Below are positions 32,363 through 41,722 of a stretch of 64,000 nt of DNA, piece by piece. Position 1 is the first letter of the stretch. Each line of letters begins with the position of its first letter. The position numbers and the translations under genes were made by a program. The notes under the pieces are model-generated. The model was not told where the DNA came from, did no database searches, and saw only the letters and a list, made by a program, of their open reading frames with translations. The DNA is from Rhodobacter viridis. Its GTDB lineage: Bacteria; Pseudomonadota; Alphaproteobacteria; Rhodobacterales; Rhodobacteraceae. The DNA lies in contig NZ_QJTK01000001.1 of assembly GCF_003217355.1 (NCBI RefSeq), positions 372,001 through 436,000 on the forward strand, in the 5' to 3' direction.

Positions 32363-33718
32363 ATGACGAAACATCTTTTGCTGAGCGCAGCGGTGCTTGC
32401 GCTCGCCACCTCGGCTGCTTTTGCGCACCAGATGAAGTTTGTTCCGGGGGAAGATTCCCGGTTCCATTGGGATAGTTTCGACAGCTTCAAGGCGAGTCAC
32501 GCTCTGGACGGGCAGAAGCTGGTGATCGATGGCCCCTGGGGCGGTGTCGACAAGGAGCTGTTCGAATCGGTGCTGGCGACCTTCGAGGCCGCGACGGGGG
32601 CGAGCGTCGAATATAACGGCGGCGACGGCTTCGAGCAGCGGATCATGGTCAACGTCGAGGCCGGATCGCCGCCCGATATCGCGGTGGTGCCGCAGCCCGG
32701 TCTGGCGGCCGATCTGGCGAAGCGTGGCAAGCTGACCCCCTTGGGCGAGGCGACGCAGAAATGGCTGGCCGAGAATTATGCCGCGGGGCAATCCTGGGTC
32801 GATCTGGGCACCTATGCCGGGCCGGATGGCAAGAAGGCGCTTTACGGCCTGTTCTACAAGGTCGATCTGAAATCGCTCGTCTGGTACAGCCCGGAGAATT
32901 TCGAGGATGCGGGCTATGAGGTCCCGCAGACGATGGAAGAGTTGAAAGCGCTGACCGAGAAGATCGTCGCCGACGGTGGTACGCCCTGGTGCATCGGGCT
33001 GGGCTCCGGTCCCGCGACGGGCTGGCCCGCGACCGACTGGGTCGAGGACATGATGCTGCGCGACAACACGCCGGCGGATTACGACGCCTGGACGACGAAT
33101 GCGCTCAAGTTTACCGATCCCAAGGTCCTGACGGCGATCGACGATTTTGGCTGGTTCGCGAAGAATGACAAATTCGTCGCGGGTGGCGCGGGCGCCGTCG
33201 GCTCGACCGATTTCCGCGACAGCCCGAAGGGCCTCTTCGTAAGTCCGCCGCAGTGCTACATGCACCGGCAGGCCTCCTTCATCCCGAGCTTCTTCCCCGA
33301 GGGGACGAAGATCGGCGAGGATGCCGATTTCTTCTACTTCCCGGCCTATGCGGGCAAGGATCTGGGCAAGCCGGTGCTGGGGGCGGGCACGGTCTTCGTG
33401 ATGACGCATGAGACCGCCGCGGCAAAGGCCTTCTTCGAGTTCCTGCAAACGCCGATCGCGCATGAGGTCTGGATGGCGCGGACCGGATTTCTGACGCCGC
33501 TGAAGACGGTGAACCCCGAAGTCTATGGCGATGCGACGCTGAAAAAGATGGGGGACATTCTGCTCAACGCCTCGACTTTCCGGTTTGACGGGTCTGACCT
33601 GATGCCGGGCGCGGTGGGCGCGGGCACGTTCTGGACCGGCATGGTCGATTATGTGGGTGGCAAGGAGTCTGCCACGGTCGCGGCCGAGATCCAGAAATCC
33701 TGGGACGCGATCAAGTGA
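32363..33718 (+). CDS. aglE: Alpha-glucoside ABC transporter, substrate-binding protein
   Basis: 451 residues from ATG 32363, with GGGAGGACGCA upstream; the longer frame from 32276 crosses the operator. The signal peptide HLLLSAAVLALATSAAFA is cut before HQM. The mature protein is a cluster B extracellular solute-binding protein with FDSFKASHALDGQKLVIDGP, DIAVVPQPGLAADLAKRG and a Trp-rich sugar site. It captures trehalose/sucrose/maltose-type sugars in the periplasm by analogy with S. meliloti AglE. A strong hairpin separates it from the permease genes. Confidence 0.93.
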   Translation: MTKHLLLSAAVLALATSAAFAHQMKFVPGEDSRFHWDSFDSFKASHALDGQKLVIDGPWGGVDKELFESVLATFEAATGASVEYNGGDGFEQRIMVNVEAGSPPDIAVVPQPGLAADLAKRGKLTPLGEATQKWLAENYAAGQSWVDLGTYAGPDGKKALYGLFYKVDLKSLVWYSPENFEDAGYEVPQTMEELKALTEKIVADGGTPWCIGLGSGPATGWPATDWVEDMMLRDNTPADYDAWTTNALKFTDPKVLTAIDDFGWFAKNDKFVAGGAGAVGSTDFRDSPKGLFVSPPQCYMHRQASFIPSFFPEGTKIGEDADFFYFPAYAGKDLGKPVLGAGTVFVMTHETAAAKAFFEFLQTPIAHEVWMARTGFLTPLKTVNPEVYGDATLKKMGDILLNASTFRFDGSDLMPGAVGAGTFWTGMVDYVGGKESATVAAEIQKSWDAIK

Positions 33719-33729
33719 GCTGAAAAATC

Positions 33730-33753
33730 GGGGCATGTTCGGGAACATGCCCC
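33730..33753 (+). other. mRNA stem-loop between aglE and aglF
   Basis: GGGGCATGTTC and GAACATGCCCC form a perfect 11-bp stem around GG. There is no T tract. Such intra-operon hairpins typically protect the upstream binding-protein message and reduce read-through into permeases. Confidence 0.75.
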
Positions 33754-33783
33754 GGCGCGGCGAGGTCGTTCCGGGGAGGGCGG

Positions 33784-34791
33784 ATGGATCAGTCTTTGAT
33801 GACGCAAGCCGTCTCGGCGCTGTCGACGATCGTCATCGGCGTTTTCGGCTGTGTGGGGTGGTTCTGGCTCTCGAACCTTGCGCTCGACGCCGCGCTGCCG
33901 CCACGGGGCGAGAAAATCGGTCGCAATCTGGCCTTGGCCGCAGCGATCCGGCCGTGGCTTTTTCTGGGTCCGGCGCTGATCGCGCTTGGGGTCTATCTCG
34001 TCTATCCGATCTTCGTGTCGATCTGGCTGTCCTTTCATGACACCCGCGGCGATGCCTTTGTGGGGCTCGCCAACTACCGCTGGCTCCTTGCCGACAGCAA
34101 GTTCCATGAATCCTTGCGCAACAATGCCTTGTGGCTCGTTGTTGTGCCAAGCTTCTCGACCTTGTGCGGGCTGATCGCCGCCGCCTTGACCGATCGCATC
34201 CGCTGGGGGAACCTCGCGAAATCGCTGATCTTCATGCCGATGGCGGTGTCCTTTGTCGGCGCGGCGGTGGTGTGGAAATTCGTCTATGACTACCGCGGCG
34301 AGGGGCAACCCGAGATCGGCCTTCTGTCCGCTCTGGTCACGCATCTGGGCGGCACGGCGCAAGCTTGGTTGACGGTGCCCGGGTGGAACTCGATCCTGCT
34401 GATGGTCGTGCTGATCTGGATCCAGACCGGCTTCGCGATGGTGATCCTTTCGGCGGCGCTGCGCGGCATCCCCGAGGAAACGGTCGAGGCAGCGACGATC
34501 GACGGCGCGACGCCGCTGCAGATCTTCTTCCGGATCAAGGTGCCGCAGATCTGGGGTACGATCGCCGTCGTCTGGACCACGATCACCATCACCGTGCTGA
34601 AGGTCTTCGACATCGTGCTGACGATGACGAACGGACAATGGGGCACGCAGGTGATGGCGAACCTGATGTTCGACTGGATGTTTCGGGCGAATGACTCGGG
34701 CCGGGCCTCGACCGTGGCGCTGGTGATCATGCTTCTGGTGACGCCGATCATGATCTGGAACATTCGCAACGCGAACCGGGAGATGCGCTGA
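33784..34791 (+). CDS. aglF: Alpha-glucoside ABC transporter permease
   Basis: 335 residues with six to seven membrane helices. The conserved EAA loop is visible as IPEETVEAATIDGATPLQIF (E-A-A-x-x-D-G-A). MalF-like architecture with an N-terminal extra helix. GGGGAGGGCGG precedes the ATG. Its stop overlaps the aglG start (TGATG). Confidence 0.94.
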   Translation: MDQSLMTQAVSALSTIVIGVFGCVGWFWLSNLALDAALPPRGEKIGRNLALAAAIRPWLFLGPALIALGVYLVYPIFVSIWLSFHDTRGDAFVGLANYRWLLADSKFHESLRNNALWLVVVPSFSTLCGLIAAALTDRIRWGNLAKSLIFMPMAVSFVGAAVVWKFVYDYRGEGQPEIGLLSALVTHLGGTAQAWLTVPGWNSILLMVVLIWIQTGFAMVILSAALRGIPEETVEAATIDGATPLQIFFRIKVPQIWGTIAVVWTTITITVLKVFDIVLTMTNGQWGTQVMANLMFDWMFRANDSGRASTVALVIMLLVTPIMIWNIRNANREMR

Positions 34792-35939
34792 TGAATGACC
34801 GGGTCGAAGACGGCGCGGCGGGGCGGTCGGCAGCGCTCGTCTGGGCGGTGAATATCGCGGCGGCGGCGCTGGTGCTGCTGTGGACAATCCCAACCGTGGG
34901 TTTGCTCGTCTCGTCTTTTCGGGACCGCGACCAGATCATCACCTCGGGCTGGTGGCGGGCGGCCTTTTCGTCCACAGCCAACGATTTCGTGCGGGCGGGA
35001 ACGGCTGCGGACCAAGTACAGGAGGGCGATGTTTTCGTCATATCCGGCAATGTGTTGCCGTCGAAAGCTGAGCTGAAATCCTGGGGTGTTTCGTCAAAGG
35101 CGCCCGCCGCCTATCAGCCCGGAGACATCGCCGAGCTTAAGGATGGCCAACGCTTGACGGTTTCGGACAAGGGCGATTATCGGCTGACCTCGCCCACGGC
35201 CTTCCCCGAGGGTCGGGGCATGCGGATCTTCGTCACGACCGTGGCCCCGCCGCGTCTGACGACCGGGAATTATGCTCGTGTGATCACAGCCGAGGGGATC
35301 GGGCGGGCATTTCTGAACACGATGACGGTGACGATCCCGGCCACGGTGATCCCGATTCTGATCGCGGCCTTCGCCGCTTATGCGCTGGCCTGGATGCGGT
35401 TTCCGGGCCGCGCGCTTCTGGTCGCGACCATCGTCGGCCTGTTGGTCGTGCCTTTGCAGCTGGCGCTGATCCCGCTTTTGAAACTCCACAACCAGATCGG
35501 CCTGAACCAGAGTTACCTCGGCATCTGGCTCGCCCATACCGGCTTCGGCCTGCCGCTCGCCATTTACCTTTTGCGCAACTACATGGTCGGTCTGCCGCGC
35601 GAGATCATCGAATCCGCCCGCGTCGACGGCGCGACGGAGTTCCAGATCTTCCGCCGCATCGTCTTGCCGCTCTCGTTCCCGGCGCTGGCTTCCTTTGCGA
35701 TCTTCCAGTTCCTCTGGGTCTGGAACGATCTGCTGGTAGCCACCGTCTTCCTTGGCAATGCGACCGATACACAGGTGATGACCGGAGCCCTGCGCGCGCT
35801 TCTGGGCTCGCGCGGGGGCGACTGGGAAATTCTCGCGGCCTCGGCCTTCGTTTCGATCGCCGTGCCGCTTATCGTTTTCTTTGCGTTGCAGAAATATCTC
35901 GTGCGCGGTCTTCTGGCCGGCTCGGTGAAAGGTGGCTGA
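34791..35939 (+). CDS. aglG: Alpha-glucoside ABC transporter permease
   Basis: 382 residues, MalG-like. The EAA loop is seen in LPREIIESARVDGATEFQIF. Between the first and second membrane helices is an unusually long soluble insert (about residues 50-165, including FSSTANDFVRAGTAADQVQE), expected to be periplasmic and typical of AglG. Forms the channel with AglF. The next gene starts immediately after its stop. Confidence 0.94.
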   Translation: MNDRVEDGAAGRSAALVWAVNIAAAALVLLWTIPTVGLLVSSFRDRDQIITSGWWRAAFSSTANDFVRAGTAADQVQEGDVFVISGNVLPSKAELKSWGVSSKAPAAYQPGDIAELKDGQRLTVSDKGDYRLTSPTAFPEGRGMRIFVTTVAPPRLTTGNYARVITAEGIGRAFLNTMTVTIPATVIPILIAAFAAYALAWMRFPGRALLVATIVGLLVVPLQLALIPLLKLHNQIGLNQSYLGIWLAHTGFGLPLAIYLLRNYMVGLPREIIESARVDGATEFQIFRRIVLPLSFPALASFAIFQFLWVWNDLLVATVFLGNATDTQVMTGALRALLGSRGGDWEILAASAFVSIAVPLIVFFALQKYLVRGLLAGSVKGG

Positions 35940-37565
35940 ATGACCTTCCTTGAAAAATCCCCCGACTGGTGGCGCGGCGCGGTGATCTATCAGATCTACC
36001 CGCGCAGCTTTCAGGACACGAATGGCGACGGGGTCGGCGATCTGCCCGGGATCACCCGGCGGCTCGATCATGTGGCCGGGCTTGGCGTCGATGCGATCTG
36101 GATTTCGCCCTTCTTCACCTCGCCGATGAAGGATTTCGGCTATGACGTCAGCGACTATTGCGACGTTGATCCGCTGTTCGGCACGCTGACCGATTTCGAT
36201 GCGCTGATCGCGCGGGCACATGACCTGGGGCTGAAGGTGCTGATCGACCTGGTGCTGTCGCACAGCTCCGACGCGCATCCGTGGTTCAAATCAAGCCGCC
36301 AGAGCCGGGTGAACCCGAAATCCGACTGGTATGTCTGGGCCGAGCCGAAACCCGATGGTACCGCGCCGAACAACTGGCTCTCGATCTTTGGCGGTCCGGC
36401 GTGGCAGTGGGATGCCCGGCGCGAGCAGTACTATCTGCACAACTTCCTGACCTCGCAGCCCGACCTGAATTTCCATTGCCCCGAGGTGCAGGAGGCGCTT
36501 CTGGGCGTGGCGAAGTTCTGGCTTGATCGGGGCGTCGATGGCTTCCGGCTCGATACGATCAACTTCTACATGCATGATTCCGAGTTGCGCAATAATCCGC
36601 CGCTGCCACCGGAGGAACGCAACGATCAGACCGCGCCCAAGGTCAATCCCTACAACCACCAACGTCACATCTACGACAAGAACCACCCACAGAACATTGT
36701 TTTCCTGCGGAAATTGCGCAAGTTGATGGATGGCTACAATGCCGCCGCCGTGGGCGAGATCGGCGACAGCCAGCGGGGCCTCGAGATCCTGGGCGAATAC
36801 ACCTCGGGCCCCGATGCGATGCAGATGTCCTATGCCTTCGAGTTGCTCTCGGGCCATGCCGCGCTCGGTGCCGATGACATCGCCGAGGTCTTCCGCAAGG
36901 TCGCGGAGGTCGCTCCTGAAGGCTGGGCCTGCTGGGCCTATTCGAACCATGATGTCGTGCGCCACATCACGCGTTGGAGTCTCACCGACCCGGCGGCGCG
37001 CTGCTACACGACGTTACTGATGTGCTTGCGCGGCTCGGTCTGCCTCTATCAGGGCGAGGAACTCGGTCTGCCCGAGGCCGAGATCGCCTACGAGGACCTG
37101 CAGGACCCCTATGGCAAGGAATTCTGGCCCGAGTTCAAGGGGCGAGACGGGTGCCGGACGCCGATGGTCTGGCAAGGCAACGACCCGCAGGGCGGGTTTT
37201 CAAGCGTGAAGCCGTGGTTGCCCGTTTCGGCGGCGCATTGCGCCTTGGCTCCCGATGTCGTCCAAGGAGATTCCGGGGCGCTCATCCATCATTACCGCAA
37301 GGCCATCGCTCTGCGTCATGCCCATCCGGCGCTGCAAAAAGGCGCGATGACAGCGATCGAAACCAAGGCTGGTGTTCTCTCATTCATCCGCTCCGAGGGC
37401 GAAACGGAATTGCTTTGCATTTTCAACCTGACCGATAATCCGTCCTCTGTCAGCTGTCCGGGCGATTGGGAGGCGGTCGATGGCTCCGCGCCAGAAGGGG
37501 GGAAACTCGACCTTGGCGCTTGGGACTTGGCGATCCTGAGGCGGCGCGGAGAGCACCATGGCTGA
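35940..37565 (+). CDS. aglA: GH13 alpha-glucosidase
   Basis: 541 residues. GH13 regions are visible: VIYQIYPRSFQDTNGDGVGD, then VLIDLVLSHSSDAHPW (region I), GVDGFRLDTINFYMHD (region II with nucleophile Asp), the general-acid Glu in AAAVGEIGD, and YSNHDVVRHITRW (region IV). No signal peptide; hydrolyses imported alpha-glucosides in the cytoplasm to glucose for Glk. The end overlaps aglK by eight bases. A close paralogue lies at 61912-63498. Confidence 0.95.
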   Translation: MTFLEKSPDWWRGAVIYQIYPRSFQDTNGDGVGDLPGITRRLDHVAGLGVDAIWISPFFTSPMKDFGYDVSDYCDVDPLFGTLTDFDALIARAHDLGLKVLIDLVLSHSSDAHPWFKSSRQSRVNPKSDWYVWAEPKPDGTAPNNWLSIFGGPAWQWDARREQYYLHNFLTSQPDLNFHCPEVQEALLGVAKFWLDRGVDGFRLDTINFYMHDSELRNNPPLPPEERNDQTAPKVNPYNHQRHIYDKNHPQNIVFLRKLRKLMDGYNAAAVGEIGDSQRGLEILGEYTSGPDAMQMSYAFELLSGHAALGADDIAEVFRKVAEVAPEGWACWAYSNHDVVRHITRWSLTDPAARCYTTLLMCLRGSVCLYQGEELGLPEAEIAYEDLQDPYGKEFWPEFKGRDGCRTPMVWQGNDPQGGFSSVKPWLPVSAAHCALAPDVVQGDSGALIHHYRKAIALRHAHPALQKGAMTAIETKAGVLSFIRSEGETELLCIFNLTDNPSSVSCPGDWEAVDGSAPEGGKLDLGAWDLAILRRRGEHHG

Positions 37566-38643
37566 TCTCAAACTCACGCGCGTCGGCAAATCCTATGGCG
37601 AAGTGGACGTGCTGCGGGACATCAACCTCGATATCAAAGCCGGGGAGTTGATCGTTTTCGTCGGCCCCTCGGGCTGCGGAAAGTCGACGCTGCTGCGGAT
37701 GATCGCGGGGCTCGAGCGGATCAGCGCGGGCGAATTGCGGATCGATGGCGTGCGGGTGAACGACATGCCGCCCGCGCAGCGCGGCATTGCGATGGTGTTC
37801 CAATCCTATGCGCTTTACCCGCATATGACTGTGCGCCAGAACATGGAATTTGCCTTGAAGATTGCGAAGAAGACCCGGCAAGATATTGACAAGGCTGTTG
37901 AAAACGCCGCGCGCATCCTGCAGTTGACGCCCTATCTCGACCGGCTGCCGAAGGCGCTTTCGGGCGGGCAGCGCCAGCGCGTGGCCATTGGCCGGGCGAT
38001 CGTGCGCGATCCCAAGGTCTATCTGTTCGACGAACCGCTCTCAAACCTTGATGCCGCGCTGCGGGTGGCGACGCGGATCGAGATCGCGCAGCTGAAAGAG
38101 GCGATGCCCGAGCGGACGATGATCTATGTCACCCATGATCAGGTCGAGGCGATGACGCTGGCCAGCCGCATTGTCGTGCTGGCGAACAAGGGAATCGCGC
38201 AAGTCGGCACCCCGCTCGAGCTTTACGAAAAACCCGAAACCGAGTTCGTCGCGCAGTTTATTGGTTCCCCGCAGATGAATCTGCTGCCCGGGGTGATCCG
38301 TGAAACCGGGGCGGTGACGGTGGTGGCGCTGGACGATGGCGGCACCGCGCGCTCGACCGTACCCACGAGCCCGGCCGACCTTGGGCTGCGGGTGAATATT
38401 GGCGTTCGACCCGAGGATCTGACTGTGATCACAGAAGGCGGACTGTTTACTGGCGTTGTCGAGATCGTCGAGGCGCTCGGCGAGGTGACGCTGCTTTACT
38501 TCGCGGCCAAGCCCGGGGAACCGCATATGGTTGCGAAACTGCCCGGGATCCATGCCGGTTTGCGTCACAGCACGGTCGGCCTGACCGCTGCGCCGGAAAA
38601 GGTGCATCTGTTCCACGCCGGACGGTCGCTTCTTTATCGCTGA
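37558..38643 (+). CDS. aglK: Alpha-glucoside ABC transporter ATPase
   Basis: 361 residues of the MalK/UgpC type. Walker A is GPSGCGKSTLLRM, the signature is ALSGGQRQRVAIGRAI, Walker B is VYLFDEPLSNLD and the H-loop is YVTHDQVEAMTL. A C-terminal TOBE domain contains INIGVRPEDLT-like sequence. Powers AglFG at the inner membrane. Last gene of the agl operon. Confidence 0.95.
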   Translation: MADLKLTRVGKSYGEVDVLRDINLDIKAGELIVFVGPSGCGKSTLLRMIAGLERISAGELRIDGVRVNDMPPAQRGIAMVFQSYALYPHMTVRQNMEFALKIAKKTRQDIDKAVENAARILQLTPYLDRLPKALSGGQRQRVAIGRAIVRDPKVYLFDEPLSNLDAALRVATRIEIAQLKEAMPERTMIYVTHDQVEAMTLASRIVVLANKGIAQVGTPLELYEKPETEFVAQFIGSPQMNLLPGVIRETGAVTVVALDDGGTARSTVPTSPADLGLRVNIGVRPEDLTVITEGGLFTGVVEIVEALGEVTLLYFAAKPGEPHMVAKLPGIHAGLRHSTVGLTAAPEKVHLFHAGRSLLYR

Positions 38644-38713
38644 TGTCGCAAAACGCGCATGGATGTCGGCAAGCGTCGGGTAAAACCGGGACAGACCCAA
38701 GCGGAGGTGCGCG

Positions 38714-40270
38714 ATGAGCGAAGAGATCGAACAGGCGGCAGGCGGGCGGCGGGCGCGCGGCGGCGGCGGGGCGGCCCGGCGGGCCGAACGCACCGCGGTG
38801 CGGGTCGAATTCGCCAAATATATCGAGCGCAACATCCCGAACCTCGAGATCCTGAACGAGGAAGCGCTCCAGATCATCGAAGCCAATGCCGAGACGGTGC
38901 TGGAACAGATCGGCGTCAATTTCGTCGAGAACCCGGCCGCGCTCGACCGCTGGCGTGCCGTGGGCGCCGATGTGCAGGGCGAGCGCGTGCGCTTCCCGAA
39001 AGGCCTTGCGCGCGAATTGTGCAAGACCGCGCCGTCGAGCTTCGTGCAGCATGCCCGCAACCCCGACCGCAATGTTACCATTGGCGGGAAAAACCTTGTG
39101 CTTGCACCGGTTTACGGGCCGCCCTTCGTGCGCGATCTGGAAGGTGGCCGCCGCTATGCGACGATTGCCGATTTCCGCAATTTCGTCAAACTCGGCCAGA
39201 TGTCGAAATATCTGCATCACTCGGGCGGCACGGTTTGCGAACCGACCGACGTGGCGGTGAACAAGCGCCACCTCGACATGCTGCACGCGCACATGACGCT
39301 GTCGGACAAGCCCTACATGGGCTCGGTCACCGAACGCTCGCGCTGTGTCGACTCGATCGAGATGTCGAAGATCCTCTTCGGCGAGAAATTCGTCGACGAG
39401 AACACGGTGATGACCTCGCTCGTCAACATCAACTCGCCGCTGACCTTCGATCCGATCATGATGGACGCGCTGGAAGTCTATGCGGCGGCGAACCAGGCCT
39501 GCATCGTTTCGCCCTTCATCGTCGGTGGCGCGATGGCGCCGGTGACGGTCGCGGGCACGCTGACGCAGGTGCTGGCCGAGGTGATGGTCGCCGTGGCCTA
39601 CAGCCAGATCATCCGCAAGGGCGCGCCGGTGATTTTCGGGGCTTTCGTGACCTCCATCGACATGAACTCGGGCGCGCCGACCTTCGGCACGCCGGAAGCG
39701 GCGCAGATCACGCTGGGCGCCGGGCAGCTGGCACGGCGGATGAACCTGCCGTTCCGTTCGGCGGGCTCGTTCTGCGGCTCGAAACTGCCCGATGCGCAGG
39801 CGGCCTATGAAACCGCGAACACGCTGAACATCGGTCTGCTCGCGGGCGTGAACTTCATGCTGCATGCCTGCGGCTGGCTCGAAGGCGGTCTGGTCTCGTC
39901 CTACGAGAAATATGTGATGGATGCCGATCAGCTCGGCGTGCTGCATCGCTTGGCGGCGGGCGTCGACATGAGCGCGAACGGGCAGGCGATGGATGCTTTG
40001 CGCGAGGTCGGCCCGGGCGGTCACTTCCTTGGCTGTGGTCACACCCAGTCGAACTTCAAGGAGGCCTTCTGGAAGACCGACCTGTTCGACTACAAGCCCT
40101 TCGAGACCTGGGACGAGGAAGGCGCGCGCGACACCGCGACGCTGGCGAGCGTTCGGGTGAAGAAGATGCTCGGCGACTATCAGGCACCGGCGATCGATCC
40201 GGGCGTCAACGAGGCGCTGGCTGAATATGTGGCGAAGAAAAAGGCGTCGGTTCCTGACGCGTTCCTCTGA
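38714..40270 (+). CDS. MttB-like (non-pyrrolysine) corrinoid-dependent methyltransferase
   Basis: 518 residues from ATG 38714, with GGAGGTGCGCG upstream. A basic, Gly/Arg-rich N-terminal tail (GRRARGGGGAARRAE) precedes a TIM-barrel of the trimethylamine methyltransferase superfamily: ILNEEALQIIEANAETVLEQ, SGGTVCEPTDVAVNKRH and GPGGHFLGCGHTQSNFKEAF. No in-frame amber codon, so it belongs to the non-pyrrolysine MtgB-like group, which demethylates quaternary amines such as glycine betaine. No corrinoid protein or second methyltransferase lies nearby, so substrate and partner are open. Confidence 0.88.
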   Translation: MSEEIEQAAGGRRARGGGGAARRAERTAVRVEFAKYIERNIPNLEILNEEALQIIEANAETVLEQIGVNFVENPAALDRWRAVGADVQGERVRFPKGLARELCKTAPSSFVQHARNPDRNVTIGGKNLVLAPVYGPPFVRDLEGGRRYATIADFRNFVKLGQMSKYLHHSGGTVCEPTDVAVNKRHLDMLHAHMTLSDKPYMGSVTERSRCVDSIEMSKILFGEKFVDENTVMTSLVNINSPLTFDPIMMDALEVYAAANQACIVSPFIVGGAMAPVTVAGTLTQVLAEVMVAVAYSQIIRKGAPVIFGAFVTSIDMNSGAPTFGTPEAAQITLGAGQLARRMNLPFRSAGSFCGSKLPDAQAAYETANTLNIGLLAGVNFMLHACGWLEGGLVSSYEKYVMDADQLGVLHRLAAGVDMSANGQAMDALREVGPGGHFLGCGHTQSNFKEAFWKTDLFDYKPFETWDEEGARDTATLASVRVKKMLGDYQAPAIDPGVNEALAEYVAKKKASVPDAFL

Positions 40271-40278
40271 GCCGCGGG

Positions 40279-40324
40279 CGGGGGCGCTGTCCCCGCACCC
40301 CCGGGATATTTGAGGCAGATAAAA
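40279..40324 (+). repeat. Dispersed extragenic repeat, copy 1
   Basis: GGGGCGCTGTCCCCGCACCC, then CCGGGATATTTGAGGCAGAT and AAAA. It has the same layout as copies at 48765 and 61833: a GC palindrome, GATATTTG, and a degenerate GCAAGATAAA. It lies just after the mttB-like gene. Confidence 0.8.
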
Positions 40325-40350
40325 GGCGCTCCGGTCGGGGCGCCTTTTGA
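40319..40350 (+). terminator. Bidirectional terminator after the mttB-like gene
   Basis: AAAAGGCGC and GCGCCTTTT form a 9-bp stem around a ten-base region, with A and T tracts on the two sides. It can serve both the mttB-like gene and the convergent CorB-type gene. Confidence 0.85.
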
Positions 40351-40368
40351 TTTGCGGCCCTGAAGGAG

Positions 40369-41688
40369 CTATTGCCCCGCGTCAAGCGGGCGGATGCGCA
40401 GTTGGCTGATCCGGTTGTCCTTGCGGGCGGCGACTTCAAAGCGGAAGCCGTGGAACGAGAAGACCTGCCCGACCTCGGGGATGGTCTGCGCCTCGTGGAT
40501 CACGAGGCCCGCGACCGTGTTCGCCTCGTCATCGGGCAGCGCCCAGTCGGTTTCGCGGTTCAGGTCGCGGATCGTCATCGCGCCATCGACGATGTAATCG
40601 CCCGTCTCGGTCGGTTTCAGTTGCCGTTCGCCCTTGGGGTCGAATTCATCGGTGATCTCGCCGACGATTTCTTCAAGGATGTCTTCGAGGGTCAACAGCC
40701 CCTTGAGGTCGCCATATTCATCAACAACGAGCGCGAAGTGCGTGCGCCGCTTGAGAAATTCCCGCATCTGTTCGTCGAGCGGAGTTGTCTCGGGGATGAA
40801 ATAGGGCTTCATCGCGACCTTCATCACGTCAAGGTCGGAGACGGAGTCGAGCTTGCCATCCCCCGTGCGCAGGAAACGCTCGACCGCGCGCAGAAGGTCC
40901 TTGGCATGCAGGATGCCGACGACATTTTCCCGCTCGCCCTTGTAGAGCGGAAGCCGAGTGTGGGGCGAGGCAAGAACCTGCGCCAGAACCTCGTTCGGGT
41001 CGTCCTCGGCGTCGATCATCTCGATCTGGCTGCGGTGGCGCATGATCTCTTCGACGGTGCGATTGCCGAGATCGAGCGCCCCCAGCAGGCGGTCGCGGTC
41101 GGCCTTGTCCACCGTCCCCTCGGAGGTGCCAAGCGCCAGCGCCCCGGCGATCTCTTCATGGATCGAGAACATGTTCTGGTTCGCATCGGTGCGATGGCCA
41201 AAGATCCAAAGGATGCCGCGCACGATGCCGCGCACGACCGACACGATCGGGCTGAGCACCACGATCAGGATGCGCACCAGTCGCGCCACCCGGGCCGCCA
41301 CGGTCTCGGGATTGGCGATGGCCCAGGTTTTCGGCAGCACCTCGGCGAAGATCAGCACGAGGGCGGTCATCACCAGCGTCGCCAGCGCCACGCCGGAATG
41401 GCCGAAAATGCGGGTCAGCAGTGCGGTCGCCAGCGAGGCCGAGAGGATGTTGACGACGTTGTTGCCCAGAAGCAGCGAGCCGATCAGCCGCTCGCTGTCC
41501 TCGGTCACCCGCAGCGCGGCGGCCGCGCCCTGTTCGCCTTTGTCGGCCCGGGCACGCAATTTCGCCCGCGAGGCTGCGGTAAGCGCGGTTTCGGACCCGG
41601 AGCAGAAGGCCGAGATCATCAGCAGAACCGCGATGGCCGCGGCGTTGATCCAGAAGGTCGTGTCGAGAAAGGCGATGAAAGTGCTCAT
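40369..41688 (-). CDS. CNNM/CorB-HlyC-type membrane transporter
   Basis: 439 residues. An N-terminal DUF21/CNNM membrane domain (VLLMISAFCSGSETALTAAS, then LLLGNNVVNILSASLATALL) precedes two CBS domains (VVGILHAKDLLRAVERF; ALVVDEYGDLKGLLTLEDIL). A C-terminal CorC_HlyC domain ends ISQLRIRPLDAGQ. Family members transport or regulate Mg2+/Co2+; haemolysin is a historical name. Located in the inner membrane. Convergent with the mttB-like gene. Confidence 0.93.
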   Translation of the reverse strand: MSTFIAFLDTTFWINAAAIAVLLMISAFCSGSETALTAASRAKLRARADKGEQGAAAALRVTEDSERLIGSLLLGNNVVNILSASLATALLTRIFGHSGVALATLVMTALVLIFAEVLPKTWAIANPETVAARVARLVRILIVVLSPIVSVVRGIVRGILWIFGHRTDANQNMFSIHEEIAGALALGTSEGTVDKADRDRLLGALDLGNRTVEEIMRHRSQIEMIDAEDDPNEVLAQVLASPHTRLPLYKGERENVVGILHAKDLLRAVERFLRTGDGKLDSVSDLDVMKVAMKPYFIPETTPLDEQMREFLKRRTHFALVVDEYGDLKGLLTLEDILEEIVGEITDEFDPKGERQLKPTETGDYIVDGAMTIRDLNRETDWALPDDEANTVAGLVIHEAQTIPEVGQVFSFHGFRFEVAARKDNRISQLRIRPLDAGQ

Positions 41689-41722
41689 GATGCAGTGATG
41701 ATGCGGCCTTGCCGCGATGGGA

